A stretch of 64,000 nucleotides of DNA from Clostridium thermobutyricum (GCA_016842005.1 JAENYD010000014.1:1-64000), one strand, 5' to 3'; positions 30,718-39,782 are shown, numbered from the stretch's first letter. The notes: generated by a model from the sequence alone, not told the origin. Translations and numbers: made by a program.

Positions 30718-31042
30718 GGTTTCTCAGCACTTCGGACACTGTGAGGGATTTGAACTGGTAAATATAGAAGAAGGTAAGGTTTCAAGCCGGAGCACAATAC
30801 CAAATCCGGGGCACAGGCCCGGGTTTTTACCGGTGTTTCTGTCCGAAAAGGGAGTGGATTTGATTATAGCAGGAGGTATGGGAGGAGCGGCCCAACAGCT
30901 TTTCAGGGAAAGGGGCATAGAAGTTTGTACAGGTGCCCGGGGGAGTATTGACGGTGTTATAGATGATTACCTGAACGGCCGGCTGGTATCGGATAACAGC
31001 ACCTGCAGGGAACACGGTTTTGAAGGCCAATGCAACGGGTAA
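30686..31042 (+). CDS. NifX-like small protein at the end of the ORP-like operon
   Basis: 118 residues. Family core LLAIAMDGSEVSQHFGHCEGF at the start ('HFG.C..F' replaces the 'RFGRC' of its sister), GVDLIIAGGMGGAAQQLFRERGIEV, and GARGSIDGVIDDYLNG. The same family as the second gene of the operon but a different branch, like the two NifX-type genes in ORP operons. A second ATG six bases upstream is possible; this one is better spaced from GAGGAGG. It overlaps the preceding ATPase gene by 32 bases. Confidence 0.82.
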   Translation: MLLAIAMDGSEVSQHFGHCEGFELVNIEEGKVSSRSTIPNPGHRPGFLPVFLSEKGVDLIIAGGMGGAAQQLFRERGIEVCTGARGSIDGVIDDYLNGRLVSDNSTCREHGFEGQCNG

Positions 31043-31206
31043 GGCCTGCCGGAAAGCAGGAGTAAAAAGAGATTTTTCATGTCTCCGGGAAAGCGTGAAA
31101 ATATCCGGCGTATAGGTTATAATATATTCTGTAAGAATGGATGCAGGAGAAAATACAGCGATGACGAATAAATATGATAGACTGAACACAAAGCAGGTGT
31201 ATCTTT

Positions 31207-32067
31207 ATGACCGGAGGTAGAAATAATCTGCCTGTAGGGGTTTTTGATTCCGGACTGGGAGGTATAAGCGTTCTGGCCCAACTGATGGAAATAATGCCCG
31301 GTGAGGACTATATCTATCTGGGAGACTGCCTGAATGCACCCTATGGCACCAGAGACGTGGAAGATATACAGAGGCTTACCTTTGAGGCTGTAAACTTTCT
31401 TCTCAAAAAAGGCATCAAAGTACTGGTGGTGGCGTGCAATACCGCCACCAGTGCAGCCATCGTACAGCTGAGGGAAAAGCTGGATATCCCTGTTGTGGGT
31501 ATGGAGCCGGCCCTTAAACCTGCCGTTGAAAAGGGCAGGGATGGCAGTATTGTTGTAATGGCTACCCCCACAACCCTGAGAGAGGAGAAGTTCCGCAGGC
31601 TGATGGAGAAATACCGTACAAAGGCGGATATCATACCCCTGCCCTGCCCCGGACTGGTGGAACTGATAGAAGATGGAAAGCTGGAAGGGGAAGAGATAAC
31701 CGGTCTGCTGAAAAAGCTGGTATCTTGCCTGGAAATAAAAAAAGTTTCTACGGTGGTCCTGGGATGTACCCATTATCCTCTGATTCAGGATACCATACAG
31801 AAGGTTTATGGAGATGCGGAGGTAATTGACGGTAACGAGGGAACAGCCCGTCAGGTCAGGAGGATAATGGAGGAAGAGAACCTGCTGGCAGCCTCCGGCA
31901 GAGAAAAAGGAGAGGTTCGATTTTATACCTTCGGGGATAAAGAGAAGGTAATTCCCCTGTGCAGGTTTTTGTTGAATCATATGCTGAAGAAAAACCGGCC
32001 CCTCCGAACGACAGGGAACCTGAAGCATATACAGGATACGGAGAAAAATGAAAGCCTTAACCGGTAA
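31207..32067 (+). CDS. murI: Glutamate racemase
   Basis: 286 residues. Makes D-glutamate for peptidoglycan with two cysteines as acid/base. Visible: PVGVFDSGLGGISV at about 9-22, ACNTATSAA (Cys 1), LVVACN, LGCTHYPLI (Cys 2), and NAPYGTR. The C-terminal extra stretch after LLNHML is weakly conserved. Start ATG after GACCGGAGG is tentative; it is the first ATG before the conserved start. It converges on ftsH, with a hairpin overlapping both stop codons. Confidence 0.94.
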   Translation: MTGGRNNLPVGVFDSGLGGISVLAQLMEIMPGEDYIYLGDCLNAPYGTRDVEDIQRLTFEAVNFLLKKGIKVLVVACNTATSAAIVQLREKLDIPVVGMEPALKPAVEKGRDGSIVVMATPTTLREEKFRRLMEKYRTKADIIPLPCPGLVELIEDGKLEGEEITGLLKKLVSCLEIKKVSTVVLGCTHYPLIQDTIQKVYGDAEVIDGNEGTARQVRRIMEEENLLAASGREKGEVRFYTFGDKEKVIPLCRFLLNHMLKKNRPLRTTGNLKHIQDTEKNESLNR

Positions 32068-32081
32068 CAAGGTTAAGGCTT
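32052..32081. terminator. Hairpin shared by murI and ftsH ends
   Basis: AAGCCTTAACC (32052-32062) pairs with GGTTAAGGCTT (32071-32081). It overlaps the murI stop codon and touches the ftsH stop. The better T run lies on the minus strand (TTTCATTTTT). Confidence 0.7.
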
Positions 32082-33603
32082 AAAAATTGCATATCATGTT
32101 CAGGTCTTCCCCTGAGATGGTTTCTTTTTCTATAAGCTGTTCCGCAATTTGGCTCAGGTATTCGCGATTTTTCATTATTATGGTTCTTGCCATGTCATAA
32201 CTCTCGTCTATTATCAGCTTAATCTCTTTTTCCACCAGGGGATTTGATTTGCTGCCCTGGCTGTGGTCAAATACCCTGCTGCCCAGATTACCCATACCGA
32301 ATTCACATACCATCTGCTGAGCTATTTCAGTGGCTTTTGTCAGGTCATCCTTGGCCCCCGTGGTTATTTCACCGAATACAATTTCTTCTGCCGCCCTTCC
32401 TCCGAGGAACACTGCAATTTTCTCCTTGAGCTCCTTTTTTGTTATAATAAACCTGTCTTCATCCGGAAAGTTCAGCACATAGCCCATGGATTGTCCCCGT
32501 GGAACAATACTTATTTTTTCTATCATATTGGCGTTCAGCATCCTGCTTACCAGCGCATGGCCCGCTTCGTGGAAAGCCACTATCTGTTTCTCCCTTTCTA
32601 CGATGGTAGCATTTTTCTTCTGGAGGCCTATCATTACCCTCTCTATTGCCTGGTTGAACTCTTCCCTGCTGACCTTGGACTTGTTATTCCTTACTGCCAG
32701 TATAGCAGCTTCATTGGCTATATTGGCCAGGTGAGCACCGGACATCCCGTGGGTTTTACGTGCTATTTCCTTGATATTTACAGTTTCATCCAGAGGTTTG
32801 TCCCTGGTGTGAACCTTAAGGATTTCTTCCCGGTCTCCCACGTTGGGGTTTCCAATATACATGTGGCGGTCAAACCTTCCGGGCCTGAGCAGGGCGGGAT
32901 CCAGCAGGTCGATACGGTTGGTGGCCCCTATCACAACCACGTTGTCCTTGGCATTAAACCCGTCCATTTCAACCAGCAGCTGGTTTAGGGTCTGGTCTTT
33001 CTCGCTGTTGTTATCGATATTTCTGGTGGAGCCTATGGCGTCAATTTCATCGATAAACACTACCGATGGACTGTTTTTAACCGCCTTTTCAAAAAGTTCC
33101 CTGATCCGGCTGGCTCCTACTCCCACGTATTTTTCCACAAATTCCGATCCGCTGGCATATATGAAGTTGGCATTGGATTCTCCTGCTACTGCGGAGGCCA
33201 TAAGGGTCTTTCCGGTCCCGGGAGGCCCGTAAAACAACGTGCCCCTGGGGATTTTGGCTCCCATTTTCCTGTACTTTTCGGAGTTTTTTATGAAGTCTAT
33301 TATCTCGGCCAATTCTTCCTTTACTTCATCCAGGCCTGCTACATCCTTGAAAGTAACTGTTCTGACCGTCTCGTCCTTCTGTTTTTTTTTCTGTTCCTTG
33401 TTCTTCACAGTGGCAGGGACAAGCTGCGTATTTTTGTCCAGTCTGATGTAGTATACCAGCAGTACCAATGTTGCTAGAGTAGGCAGGAACAGCTGCTGAG
33501 GGTTTCTGAAAACGGTTGAGGTGGCCCGGGTAACCGTTGAGTACAAAAAGGTTGTGACAACGAGAGAAATACACAAACTCCAGAACACTATCTGCTTTTT
33601 CAA
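32080..33603 (-). CDS. ftsH: FtsH-type ATP-dependent zinc metalloprotease, short form
   Basis: 507 residues. AAA module with Walker A GPPGTGKT at about 121, Walker B FIDEIDAIG, SRH ATNR..LDPALLRPGRFDR, and the protease site HEAGH at about 342, with a downstream acidic ligand near GAKDDLTKA. Normal FtsH has about 75 residues outside the membrane between two helices; here helices at 5-22 and 40-54 are only about 18 residues apart, so the extracytoplasmic domain is missing. It lies opposite murI and may be a paralogue rather than the main FtsH. Confidence 0.88.
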   Translation of the reverse strand: MKKQIVFWSLCISLVVTTFLYSTVTRATSTVFRNPQQLFLPTLATLVLLVYYIRLDKNTQLVPATVKNKEQKKKQKDETVRTVTFKDVAGLDEVKEELAEIIDFIKNSEKYRKMGAKIPRGTLFYGPPGTGKTLMASAVAGESNANFIYASGSEFVEKYVGVGASRIRELFEKAVKNSPSVVFIDEIDAIGSTRNIDNNSEKDQTLNQLLVEMDGFNAKDNVVVIGATNRIDLLDPALLRPGRFDRHMYIGNPNVGDREEILKVHTRDKPLDETVNIKEIARKTHGMSGAHLANIANEAAILAVRNNKSKVSREEFNQAIERVMIGLQKKNATIVEREKQIVAFHEAGHALVSRMLNANMIEKISIVPRGQSMGYVLNFPDEDRFIITKKELKEKIAVFLGGRAAEEIVFGEITTGAKDDLTKATEIAQQMVCEFGMGNLGSRVFDHSQGSKSNPLVEKEIKLIIDESYDMARTIIMKNREYLSQIAEQLIEKETISGEDLNMICNF

Positions 33604-33758
33604 GAAGCATTCCTGCCTTTCTGTATGCTTATTACCGTATTCTTATTTTTGCCTAAAGGGTTTTAAATAATAAAGGGATATGCATTTTAATTTATGGAAG
33701 ATTTCACTTATATTTCACCTGCATGAACAATTGTGATGCCCGGCATCGGGTTTGATAA

Positions 33759-33787
33759 TTGACCTAACCTGAAATTTGCAATATAAT
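33759..33787 (+). promoter_or_regulatory. Promoter of the HisC-like aminotransferase gene
   Basis: TTGACC (33759-33764), 17-base spacer, TATAAT (33782-33787). The rest of 33604-33854 is AT-rich with no other feature. Confidence 0.8.
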
Positions 33788-33854
33788 TTAATTAACATAT
33801 AATAAAATAATTAATTATATAAAAAAGTTTTGTTTGCGGAAAGGGGGAGATTGG

Positions 33855-34976
33855 ATGGAGATACAGGTAAGGGAGCATCTTCTGAATTTCAGGAGAGAAA
33901 GTTATGTGACTGACTGCGAAGATGACAAGCCGTCCGTTCTGGAAGGGAAAACCTATATTGATTGTTCCCTGGGGATAAATCCATTTGGATACCCGGATAC
34001 TATTGACCATGCAAGAAAATTGTTTTACCAGCATAAAGATATCAATGTTTATCCCGGTTATCCATATAATGATTTAAAGGATGCCATTGCAGAATACTGG
34101 AAGGAATCGGCCCGCCTTAAAACCTGCAATATTAAAATAGGATGTGGGTCAATAGGCATTATTGCAAATATAAACAAGATGTTTATGGACAAGGGGGCAA
34201 AAGCCCTTGGATACTGTCCCCAGTTTACTGATTTCATGGTTGAAGTAAAAAGCTGTAATGGCACCTTTGATTATATAGCATTGAAGCCGGACAACAACTA
34301 TAGGTTTGATAAACAGGAAATGATTACAGCCATTAACGGCGGATACCGGCTGGTCTATATTGATAATCCCAATAACCCGACAGGACAGGTTACTCCGCTT
34401 TCTGACATAGAAGAAATCGTAAAAGCTGCTGAAAAAATGAACGTTTGTGTCCTGGTGGACGAGGCCTATGGGGAATATATGAATAAAAGCAATTCGGCCA
34501 TATCACTGGTCAACCGCTATGAAAATTTGCTTGTTACCAGGAGTTTTTCCAAGGGATTTGGTCTTGCGGCCTATAGAGTAGGCTATCTGGTTACCGGTGA
34601 ACTTATTGGAAGCATTTATTCCAAGATTGACTGGCCTTTTGCAGTGTCTGCCCCGGGGCAGTTTGTAGCGCCTTTTGCATTGAAAGACAGTACTTTTCTT
34701 GAAAAAAGCAGGAGCAAGATAAGAGAGGCGAAAAAAAGGATAATAAAGGCATGTTCAAGGATAAAAATATTTGAAACAGACATGGATGTTCCCATTATGG
34801 TATTACAGCATCCCGATGAAGGGAGGGACCTTTATGCCGAGTTCAGGGAGCGGGGGATACTGACCGAACCAGGAGAAGCGTATATGGAGTTGGGAAAGAA
34901 CTGTGTCAGGCTGAGGGTTGCCGAAGAGGTTGACCGGATTATACATGCTGTCCGGGATATCGAAAAAAATGTGTAA
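33855..34976 (+). CDS. HisC/CobD-like class I/II PLP aminotransferase
   Basis: 373 residues from an ATG after AAAGGGGGAGATTGG. Fold-type I: YIDCSLGINPFGYP near the start, IDNPNNPTGQVTP at about 170, VLVDEAYGEYM, the PLP lysine in RSFSKGFGLAAYRVGYL at about 233, and VRLRV at the end. This is the histidinol-phosphate aminotransferase/threonine-phosphate decarboxylase group. No histidine or cobalamin gene is adjacent, so the substrate is open. It has its own promoter. Confidence 0.8.
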   Translation: MEIQVREHLLNFRRESYVTDCEDDKPSVLEGKTYIDCSLGINPFGYPDTIDHARKLFYQHKDINVYPGYPYNDLKDAIAEYWKESARLKTCNIKIGCGSIGIIANINKMFMDKGAKALGYCPQFTDFMVEVKSCNGTFDYIALKPDNNYRFDKQEMITAINGGYRLVYIDNPNNPTGQVTPLSDIEEIVKAAEKMNVCVLVDEAYGEYMNKSNSAISLVNRYENLLVTRSFSKGFGLAAYRVGYLVTGELIGSIYSKIDWPFAVSAPGQFVAPFALKDSTFLEKSRSKIREAKKRIIKACSRIKIFETDMDVPIMVLQHPDEGRDLYAEFRERGILTEPGEAYMELGKNCVRLRVAEEVDRIIHAVRDIEKNV

Positions 34977-34999
34977 AACAGCTTATACATTTCAAAAGT

Positions 35000-35028
35000 T
35001 TGACAAATGATAATCTTAGTGCTATAAT
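35000..35028 (+). promoter_or_regulatory. Promoter of the infC-rpmI-rplT operon
   Basis: TTGACA (35000-35005), 17-base spacer, TATAAT (35023-35028). Confidence 0.9.
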
Positions 35029-35039
35029 ACTATCGAAAA

Positions 35040-35150
35040 TGAAGAAGAAGCCTATCGCTTCTCACCCTCCGCCGGAGGCTGCAGGGTTTATATCAACGGT
35101 AAAGTTTCTGTGTTGATGTGTAAGGATAGGTTTAACCTATCCTTTTTTGA
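35040..35150 (+). promoter_or_regulatory. L20/infC leader with attenuator hairpin
   Basis: The 5' leader contains GGCTTCTC and CCGCCGGAGG segments followed by a terminator stem AAGGATAGG/CCTATCCTT (35122-35130 with 35136-35144) and TTTTTTG, placed just before infC. In Firmicutes, ribosomal protein L20 represses this operon by stabilising such a terminator. Assigned from position and terminator; I did not match the full consensus. Confidence 0.75.
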
Positions 35151-35182
35151 TGATTGATTATAATATCAGGAGGTGAATCCAT

Positions 35183-35710
35183 ATTACTAAGGAATTGCAT
35201 ATTAACGAGCAAATCAGAGACAGAGAAGTAAGACTCATTGGGGCGAACGGCGAGCAACTGGGGATCATGTCTGTCAAAGAAGCGCAGAAGATGGCCAACG
35301 AAAGCCACCTGGACCTTGTAAAAGTTGCCCCTCAGGCAAAGCCACCGGTCTGCAGGATTATGGATTACGGTAAGTACAAATACGAGCGCAGTAAAAAAGA
35401 GAGAGAAGCCAGGAAAAATCAGAAGATTATCAGCATTAAGGAAGTCAGGCTTTCTCCCAAGATAGAGGAACATGACCTTAATGTTAAGAAAAGAAATACC
35501 GAGAAGTTTTTGCTGAAAGGGGACAAGGTGAAAGTTTCCATCAGATTCAGGGGCAGAGAGATGAACCATACTGATTTGGGCCGGGAAATAATGGAGAGAT
35601 TTGCTCGTGACCTTGAAGAACTGGCTGTCATAGAAAAGCAGCCCAAACTAGAGGGTAAAAATATGATTATGATAATAGCACCAAAACAGACAATACAAAG
35701 CAGGAGGTAA
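35183..35710 (+). CDS. infC: Translation initiation factor IF-3, AUU start
   Basis: 175 residues when the rare AUU start at 35183-35185 is used, seven bases after AGGAGGTG. The protein then begins [21 protein letters not shown]-domain with [12 protein letters not shown] and the linker, then the C-domain with [14 protein letters not shown] and IMIIAPK. IF-3 inspects initiation codons, and an AUU start allows IF-3 to repress its own translation. The TTG at 35195 could serve but lacks spacing and loses conserved residues. First gene of the operon. Confidence 0.94.
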   Translation: MTKELHINEQIRDREVRLIGANGEQLGIMSVKEAQKMANESHLDLVKVAPQAKPPVCRIMDYGKYKYERSKKEREARKNQKIISIKEVRLSPKIEEHDLNVKKRNTEKFLLKGDKVKVSIRFRGREMNHTDLGREIMERFARDLEELAVIEKQPKLEGKNMIMIIAPKQTIQSRR

Positions 35711-35715
35711 TATAT

Positions 35716-35913
35716 ATGCCGAAAATGAAGACCCACAGGGGAGCAGCCAAAAGGTTCAAATTAACCAAAACAGGCAAAATTAAAAGGGCCAAAGCTTATA
35801 AAAGCCATATTCTGACCAAAAAAACTGCCAAGAGAAAAAGAAACCTCAGGAAAGGCACTTTAGCCAGCAATGCAGACGCAAAAAACATCAAAAAAATAAT
35901 GCCTTATGCATAA
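35716..35913 (+). CDS. rpmI: Ribosomal protein bL35
   Basis: 65 residues, the usual length, very basic ([20 protein letters not shown] start and [14 protein letters not shown] in the middle). It starts 6 bases after infC with site AGGAGG inside the gap. Confidence 0.97.
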   Translation: MPKMKTHRGAAKRFKLTKTGKIKRAKAYKSHILTKKTAKRKRNLRKGTLASNADAKNIKKIMPYA

Positions 35914-35937
35914 CCATGAGAACAAGGAGGAGACGTC

Positions 35938-36297
35938 ATGGCCAGAGTAAAAAGAGCGGTAAACGCCAGGAAGAAGCGAAGAAAGATACTTAAACTTGCC
36001 AAAGGGTACAGAGGTGCGAAGGGAAAACTTTTCAGGACAGCCAACCAGGCGGTCATGAAATCCCTTATGTATTCATATATAGGCAGGAAACAGAAAAAGC
36101 GGGATTACAGGAAACTGTGGATTTCAAGGATTAATGCGGCATCGAGGTCCAACGGGTTATCCTACAGCAAGTTCATTAACGGCCTTAAATGCTCGGGCAT
36201 AGAAATAAACAGGAAGATCCTCGCCGATATGGCTGTGAATGACACAGAAGGCTTCAAACAGCTGGTTGATATAGCAAAAAATAAACTGAGCGTATAG
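35938..36297 (+). CDS. rplT: Ribosomal protein bL20
   Basis: 119 residues, standard length, starting [19 protein letters not shown], with the conserved [20 protein letters not shown] block and LWISRINAA near the middle. L20 binds 23S rRNA early in assembly and represses its own operon. Site CAAGGAGGAGACGTC precedes the ATG. Last gene of the operon. Confidence 0.97.
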   Translation: MARVKRAVNARKKRRKILKLAKGYRGAKGKLFRTANQAVMKSLMYSYIGRKQKKRDYRKLWISRINAASRSNGLSYSKFINGLKCSGIEINRKILADMAVNDTEGFKQLVDIAKNKLSV

Positions 36298-36304
36298 TTT
36301 TGAG

Positions 36305-36332
36305 AGTGAACCCCGGAGGAGGGTTCACTTTT
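36305..36332 (+). terminator. Terminator of infC-rpmI-rplT
   Basis: AGTGAACCC (36305-36313) and GGGTTCACT (36321-36329) with a 7-base loop, then TTT. Confidence 0.85.
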
Positions 36333-36421
36333 GTCCTATTAAAAAAGGGCTTGAAATGGTATAATATCAGAATAGAGAATGGCAATTTTTTTAACCGGAT
36401 ATGAGGTGGTTTTACTATATT

Positions 36422-37792
36422 ATGGATAACAACCATACCAACAGGGATACCGTAGCGAAATACAAGTTCAGGCTGGAACCTCCCCAGGTACTGGTACTCG
36501 GGTTCGCGGCAATTATTCTTGTGGGGGCCCTGCTTCTGTCACTTCCGGCTGCAACTGCAAGCGGACAGAGTGCGGGTTTTCTTGATGCCCTTTTTACAGC
36601 GACTTCTGCTGTTGCAGTTACAGGTCTGGTAGTGGTGGATACGGGTACCTACTGGTCCGTCTTCGGAAAAACTGTAATATTGCTTCTCATCCAGACAGGG
36701 GGTCTGGGGTTTATGACCGTTGCCACAATGGTTTTCCTTGTTTTGGGGAGGAAGATAAACCTGAGGGAGAGGCTTATAATCCAGGAGCAGCTCAATCAAT
36801 TCACCCTGCAGGGACTGGTCAGACTTACCAAATATATTATACTGGGTACCCTGCTTATAGAGAGCGCAGGGGCCGCCCTCCTGTCCATCAGATTTGTCCC
36901 CCAACACGGATTTATGAAGGGTCTTTATTTCAGTATATTCCATGCTGTTTCGGCCTTTTGCAATGCGGGATTTGACATTACCGGCGGTTACAGGAGCTTC
37001 ACCCCCTATGTTGATGATGCGCTGGTGAGCGGTGTGATACTCGTTTTACTGGTACTGGGGGGACTTGGCTTCACAGTGGTGGCGGAAATCCTGCAGACAA
37101 AAAAGTTCAGGAAATTGTCCCTGCATACCAAGATGGTTTTGACTATAACGGGGGTGCTGCTTCTCTTCGGGACCCTGTATATATTTGTTTTTGAATATTC
37201 CAACGCAGCTACACTGGCGGGCTTGTCTCTGAAAGGTAAGCTGCTGGCGTCACTGTTTCATTCGGCTACCCCCAGGACTGCAGGTTTTAATACCCTGCCC
37301 ACCGGGCAATTGAGAAATCCCACAAAGGTCCTCAATATTGTGTTTATGTTTATCGGAGGGTCCCCGGGCTCCACAGCGGGGGGGATAAAGACTACTACAG
37401 CAGGACTGCTCGTCTGGACGGTAATCTCTGTTGTGAAAGGGAGAGAGGACACTGAGGTTTTCAGAAGGCGGGTCAGCAAGGAAATGGTTTACAGGGCGCT
37501 GTCGGTGACCATCATATCAATGACCCTTGTGATGGTTACCACTACCATACTGACAGTTTCAGAGCCCGTACCATTTATGGATGCCTTTTTCGAAAGCACA
37601 TCAGCTTTCGGAACCGTAGGGCTTTCCACGGGTATTACCCCCGACCTGTCTGCAACAGGTAAGATCGCCGTTATTATTACCATGTTTACAGGCAGATTGG
37701 GTCCACTGACCATAGCTTTTGCCCTGGCACAGCGGCAGAGAAACAACAGAGGTAGGTTAAGATACCCTGAAGAAAAGATTTTAGTTGGATAG
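36422..37792 (+). CDS. Trk/Ktr potassium uptake, membrane subunit
   Basis: 456 residues, a TrkH/KtrB-type permease with four M1-P-M2 units. Selectivity-filter glycines are visible: ATSAVAVTGLVVVD, SAFCNAGFDITGGY, ATPRTAGFNTLPTG and SAFGTVGLSTGIT. The length and the two-gene context with an RCK protein fit a KtrB or TrkH. Start ATG after GAGGTGGTTTTACTATATT; an ATG seven codons upstream has a worse site. The next gene starts 12 bases after the stop and encodes the cytoplasmic gate. Confidence 0.92.
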   Translation: MDNNHTNRDTVAKYKFRLEPPQVLVLGFAAIILVGALLLSLPAATASGQSAGFLDALFTATSAVAVTGLVVVDTGTYWSVFGKTVILLLIQTGGLGFMTVATMVFLVLGRKINLRERLIIQEQLNQFTLQGLVRLTKYIILGTLLIESAGAALLSIRFVPQHGFMKGLYFSIFHAVSAFCNAGFDITGGYRSFTPYVDDALVSGVILVLLVLGGLGFTVVAEILQTKKFRKLSLHTKMVLTITGVLLLFGTLYIFVFEYSNAATLAGLSLKGKLLASLFHSATPRTAGFNTLPTGQLRNPTKVLNIVFMFIGGSPGSTAGGIKTTTAGLLVWTVISVVKGREDTEVFRRRVSKEMVYRALSVTIISMTLVMVTTTILTVSEPVPFMDAFFESTSAFGTVGLSTGITPDLSATGKIAVIITMFTGRLGPLTIAFALAQRQRNNRGRLRYPEEKILVG

Positions 37793-37803
37793 GGAGGGTG
37801 ATG

Positions 37804-38457
37804 ATGTTGAAGCAGTTCGTGATACTGGGTCTGGGCAGGTTCGGTTCCAGTCTTGCCAGGACCCTGTACGGTTTGGGGCATGACGTCCTGGCAATAGACG
37901 CCAGCGAGGATATAATTCAGGATATTTCGGACTCTGTTACCCATGCGGTCCAGGCCGATGCCACCGATGAGAATGCCCTGCGGTCCCTCGGACTGAGAAA
38001 TTTCGACGTGGCCATTGTAACCATTGGTTCAAATATTCAGGCCAGTATAATGGTTACGCTGATTGTTAAAGAGCTGGGGGTAAAATATGTGGTATCCAAG
38101 GCTCAAAGCGAGCTTCATGCAAAAGTGCTTTATAAAATCGGGGCGGACAGGGTGGTATTTCCCGAAAGGGATATGGGAGTGAGGCTGGCCCACAATCTTG
38201 TATCTTCCAATATTCTTGACTTTATAGAACTGGCTCCCGATTACAGCATTGTAGAGATTGCAGCCTTACCCGAGTGGGAGGACAAAACCCTTGAGCAACT
38301 GGGTATGAGGGTGCGGTACGGTATCAATATCATGGCTATAAAACGCGGCAGTGAAATCAATATTTCACCCCGGGCGGATGATATAATTCAAAACAATGAT
38401 ATTCTGGTGGTAATAGGCAGTAATGAGGATTTAACCAGGCTTGAAAACAGGACCTAG
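37804..38457 (+). CDS. Trk/Ktr potassium uptake, RCK regulatory subunit
   Basis: 217 residues. Rossmann RCK-N with GLGRFGSSLARTL at about 8-20, ADATDENAL, VIVTIG, and the conserved VSKAQSELHAKVL block, followed by an RCK-C domain (SIVEIAALPEWEDKTLEQLG ... DILVVIGSNEDL). It binds nucleotide and gates the permease. ATGATG at 37801; the second ATG has better spacing from AGGGAGGG. Operon partner of the upstream gene. Confidence 0.9.
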   Translation: MLKQFVILGLGRFGSSLARTLYGLGHDVLAIDASEDIIQDISDSVTHAVQADATDENALRSLGLRNFDVAIVTIGSNIQASIMVTLIVKELGVKYVVSKAQSELHAKVLYKIGADRVVFPERDMGVRLAHNLVSSNILDFIELAPDYSIVEIAALPEWEDKTLEQLGMRVRYGINIMAIKRGSEINISPRADDIIQNNDILVVIGSNEDLTRLENRT

Positions 38458-38463
38458 GGGACG

Positions 38464-39267
38464 GTGTTGGGTGTGATTACCAGTGAAAGCAACCCCCTTG
38501 TAAAAAGGGTCAGGAAACTGCATACCCGTAAGGGAAGGGAAAAATACGGGGAGTTTTTTGTGGAAGGAATAAGGGGAGTAGAACAGCTGCTGGAAAATGG
38601 CGCAGCTATCAGGACAGTGATATATAGTGAAGAGGTTTGCGGTATTAATGGAGGAGAGGACCTTCTAAGCAGACTTAGGGAGAACGGCACCGATGTCTGC
38701 CGGGTTGACGGCAGCCTGTTCGGGAAGATGACCGATACGGTAACTCCCCAGTTTATTCTGGCTTTAGTGGGGATAAAGGATTATATCCTTTCCGATATAT
38801 TATCAAAAGAGACTTTGATGCTTGTCATTGTTGACGGGATTCAGGACCCGGGAAACCTGGGGACCATAATCCGGACCGCTGATGCTGCCGGAGCCGACGG
38901 GGTAATACTGTTCAAAGGCACTGCCGACCCCTACAGTCCGAAATGCGTAAGGAGTACCATGGGGTCCATATCCGGTATTCCTGTTTTTACAGGGAACAGT
39001 GTTGAGGATACCTTCAAGGTACTGGAGAGCGGAGGGGTAAAAATAATAGCTGCCAGTACGGACGGGGATATGCCGTATTACAGGGAGGATTTCCGCGGGA
39101 AAACAGCTATTGTTATAGGTAGCGAGGCAGCAGGTATATCACCGGGAGTAAGGGAATATGCTGACCGTTTTGCCAGGATCCCGATGAGAGGAAAAGCAGA
39201 ATCCCTGAATGCGGCGGTGGCATGCGGTATAATCTTGTATAAGGCGGTTGAACAAAGGTTAACATAA
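38464..39267 (+). CDS. TrmH-family (SPOUT) rRNA/tRNA 2'-O-methyltransferase
   Basis: 267 residues starting at GTG. N-terminal substrate-binding part (SESNPLVKRVRKLHTRKGREKYGEFFVEGIRGVEQLL) and C-terminal knotted SPOUT domain with DGIQDPGNLGTIIRTADAAG at about 125-144, IVIGSEAAGISP at about 219 and IPMRGKAESLNAAVACGIILY near the end. These are motifs 1-3 of SpoU enzymes. The likely target is 23S rRNA, as in YsgA-like proteins, but not proven. It begins 6 bases after the potassium gene and may be cotranscribed. Confidence 0.9.
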   Translation: MLGVITSESNPLVKRVRKLHTRKGREKYGEFFVEGIRGVEQLLENGAAIRTVIYSEEVCGINGGEDLLSRLRENGTDVCRVDGSLFGKMTDTVTPQFILALVGIKDYILSDILSKETLMLVIVDGIQDPGNLGTIIRTADAAGADGVILFKGTADPYSPKCVRSTMGSISGIPVFTGNSVEDTFKVLESGGVKIIAASTDGDMPYYREDFRGKTAIVIGSEAAGISPGVREYADRFARIPMRGKAESLNAAVACGIILYKAVEQRLT

Positions 39268-39276
39268 ACATATTCC

Positions 39277-39305
39277 TTGTAATGCCTCAAGGCCTGTGTT
39301 ATAAT
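39277..39305 (+). promoter_or_regulatory. Promoter ahead of yqzL and the pheS T-box
   Basis: TTGTAA (39277-39282), 17-base spacer, TATAAT (39300-39305). No other good promoter is visible between yqzL and the T-box. Confidence 0.65.
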
Positions 39306-39397
39306 ATTCCTAACAGTTTCAGGAGTACGGGGCTGAACGGTTTTATTAAAATTAGGTCAGGTTCAACAATACCGAGTGAATGATAAGGGGTGTTAGT

Positions 39398-39490
39398 TTG
39401 TTGATAACCGCCGATTTCTTCTGGAGGGTTTTTGAGGCTACCGGTTCAGTTGTTGCCTATTTGATGTATAGGAATCTCCTGGTGCAGTAG
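39398..39490 (+). CDS. yqzL: YqzL-like 30-residue protein
   Basis: TTG start seven bases after AAGGGG. The sequence starts MLITADFFWRVFEATGSV and continues AYLMYRNLLVQ, which matches the small YqzL family of Firmicutes (a DFxWKxFexTG...YLLY pattern). Family function unknown. Here it lies between the promoter at 39277 and the T-box leader of pheST, so it would be read on the same transcript. Confidence 0.7.
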   Translation: MLITADFFWRVFEATGSVVAYLMYRNLLVQ

Positions 39491-39511
39491 TAAGAAGTTA
39501 TATATACGTTG

Positions 39512-39757
39512 TTAACGCGATGATGAAGGAAAGTAGACAGGTTTCTGTTGACAGAGAGGGAGTGTCACCGGCTGCAAGCATTCCTGAGCATGAGCCTTTT
39601 GAAGTTCCCTTCTGAGCGGTAGGACTGAATTCGTAAGGATAGTAGGTTTTAACGTCTGGCAAGCGTTATTTTGCTTTAACGAGGCCGCTGCAACGCTGCG
39701 GCGAATTAGGGTGGTACCACGGAGTACAGTCTTCGTCCTTTGGACGGGGATTTTTTT
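39512..39757 (+). promoter_or_regulatory. T-box riboswitch (phenylalanine) ahead of pheST
   Basis: T-box AGGGTGGTACCACGG at 39708-39722, terminator stem CTTCGTCC/GGACGGGG with loop TTT (39731-39749) and a T run. In stem I the context TTTGAAG-TTC-CCTTCTGAGC puts TTC (39605-39607), a phenylalanine codon, in the specifier position, parallel to ACC in the thrS leader. Confidence 0.95.
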
Positions 39758-39782
39758 ATTTGCGGAGAAGGGAGATGAAACT

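Noticed and set aside
34981-35150. A short open segment in the infC leader
   Set aside because: Better explained as the L20-regulated leader with terminator.
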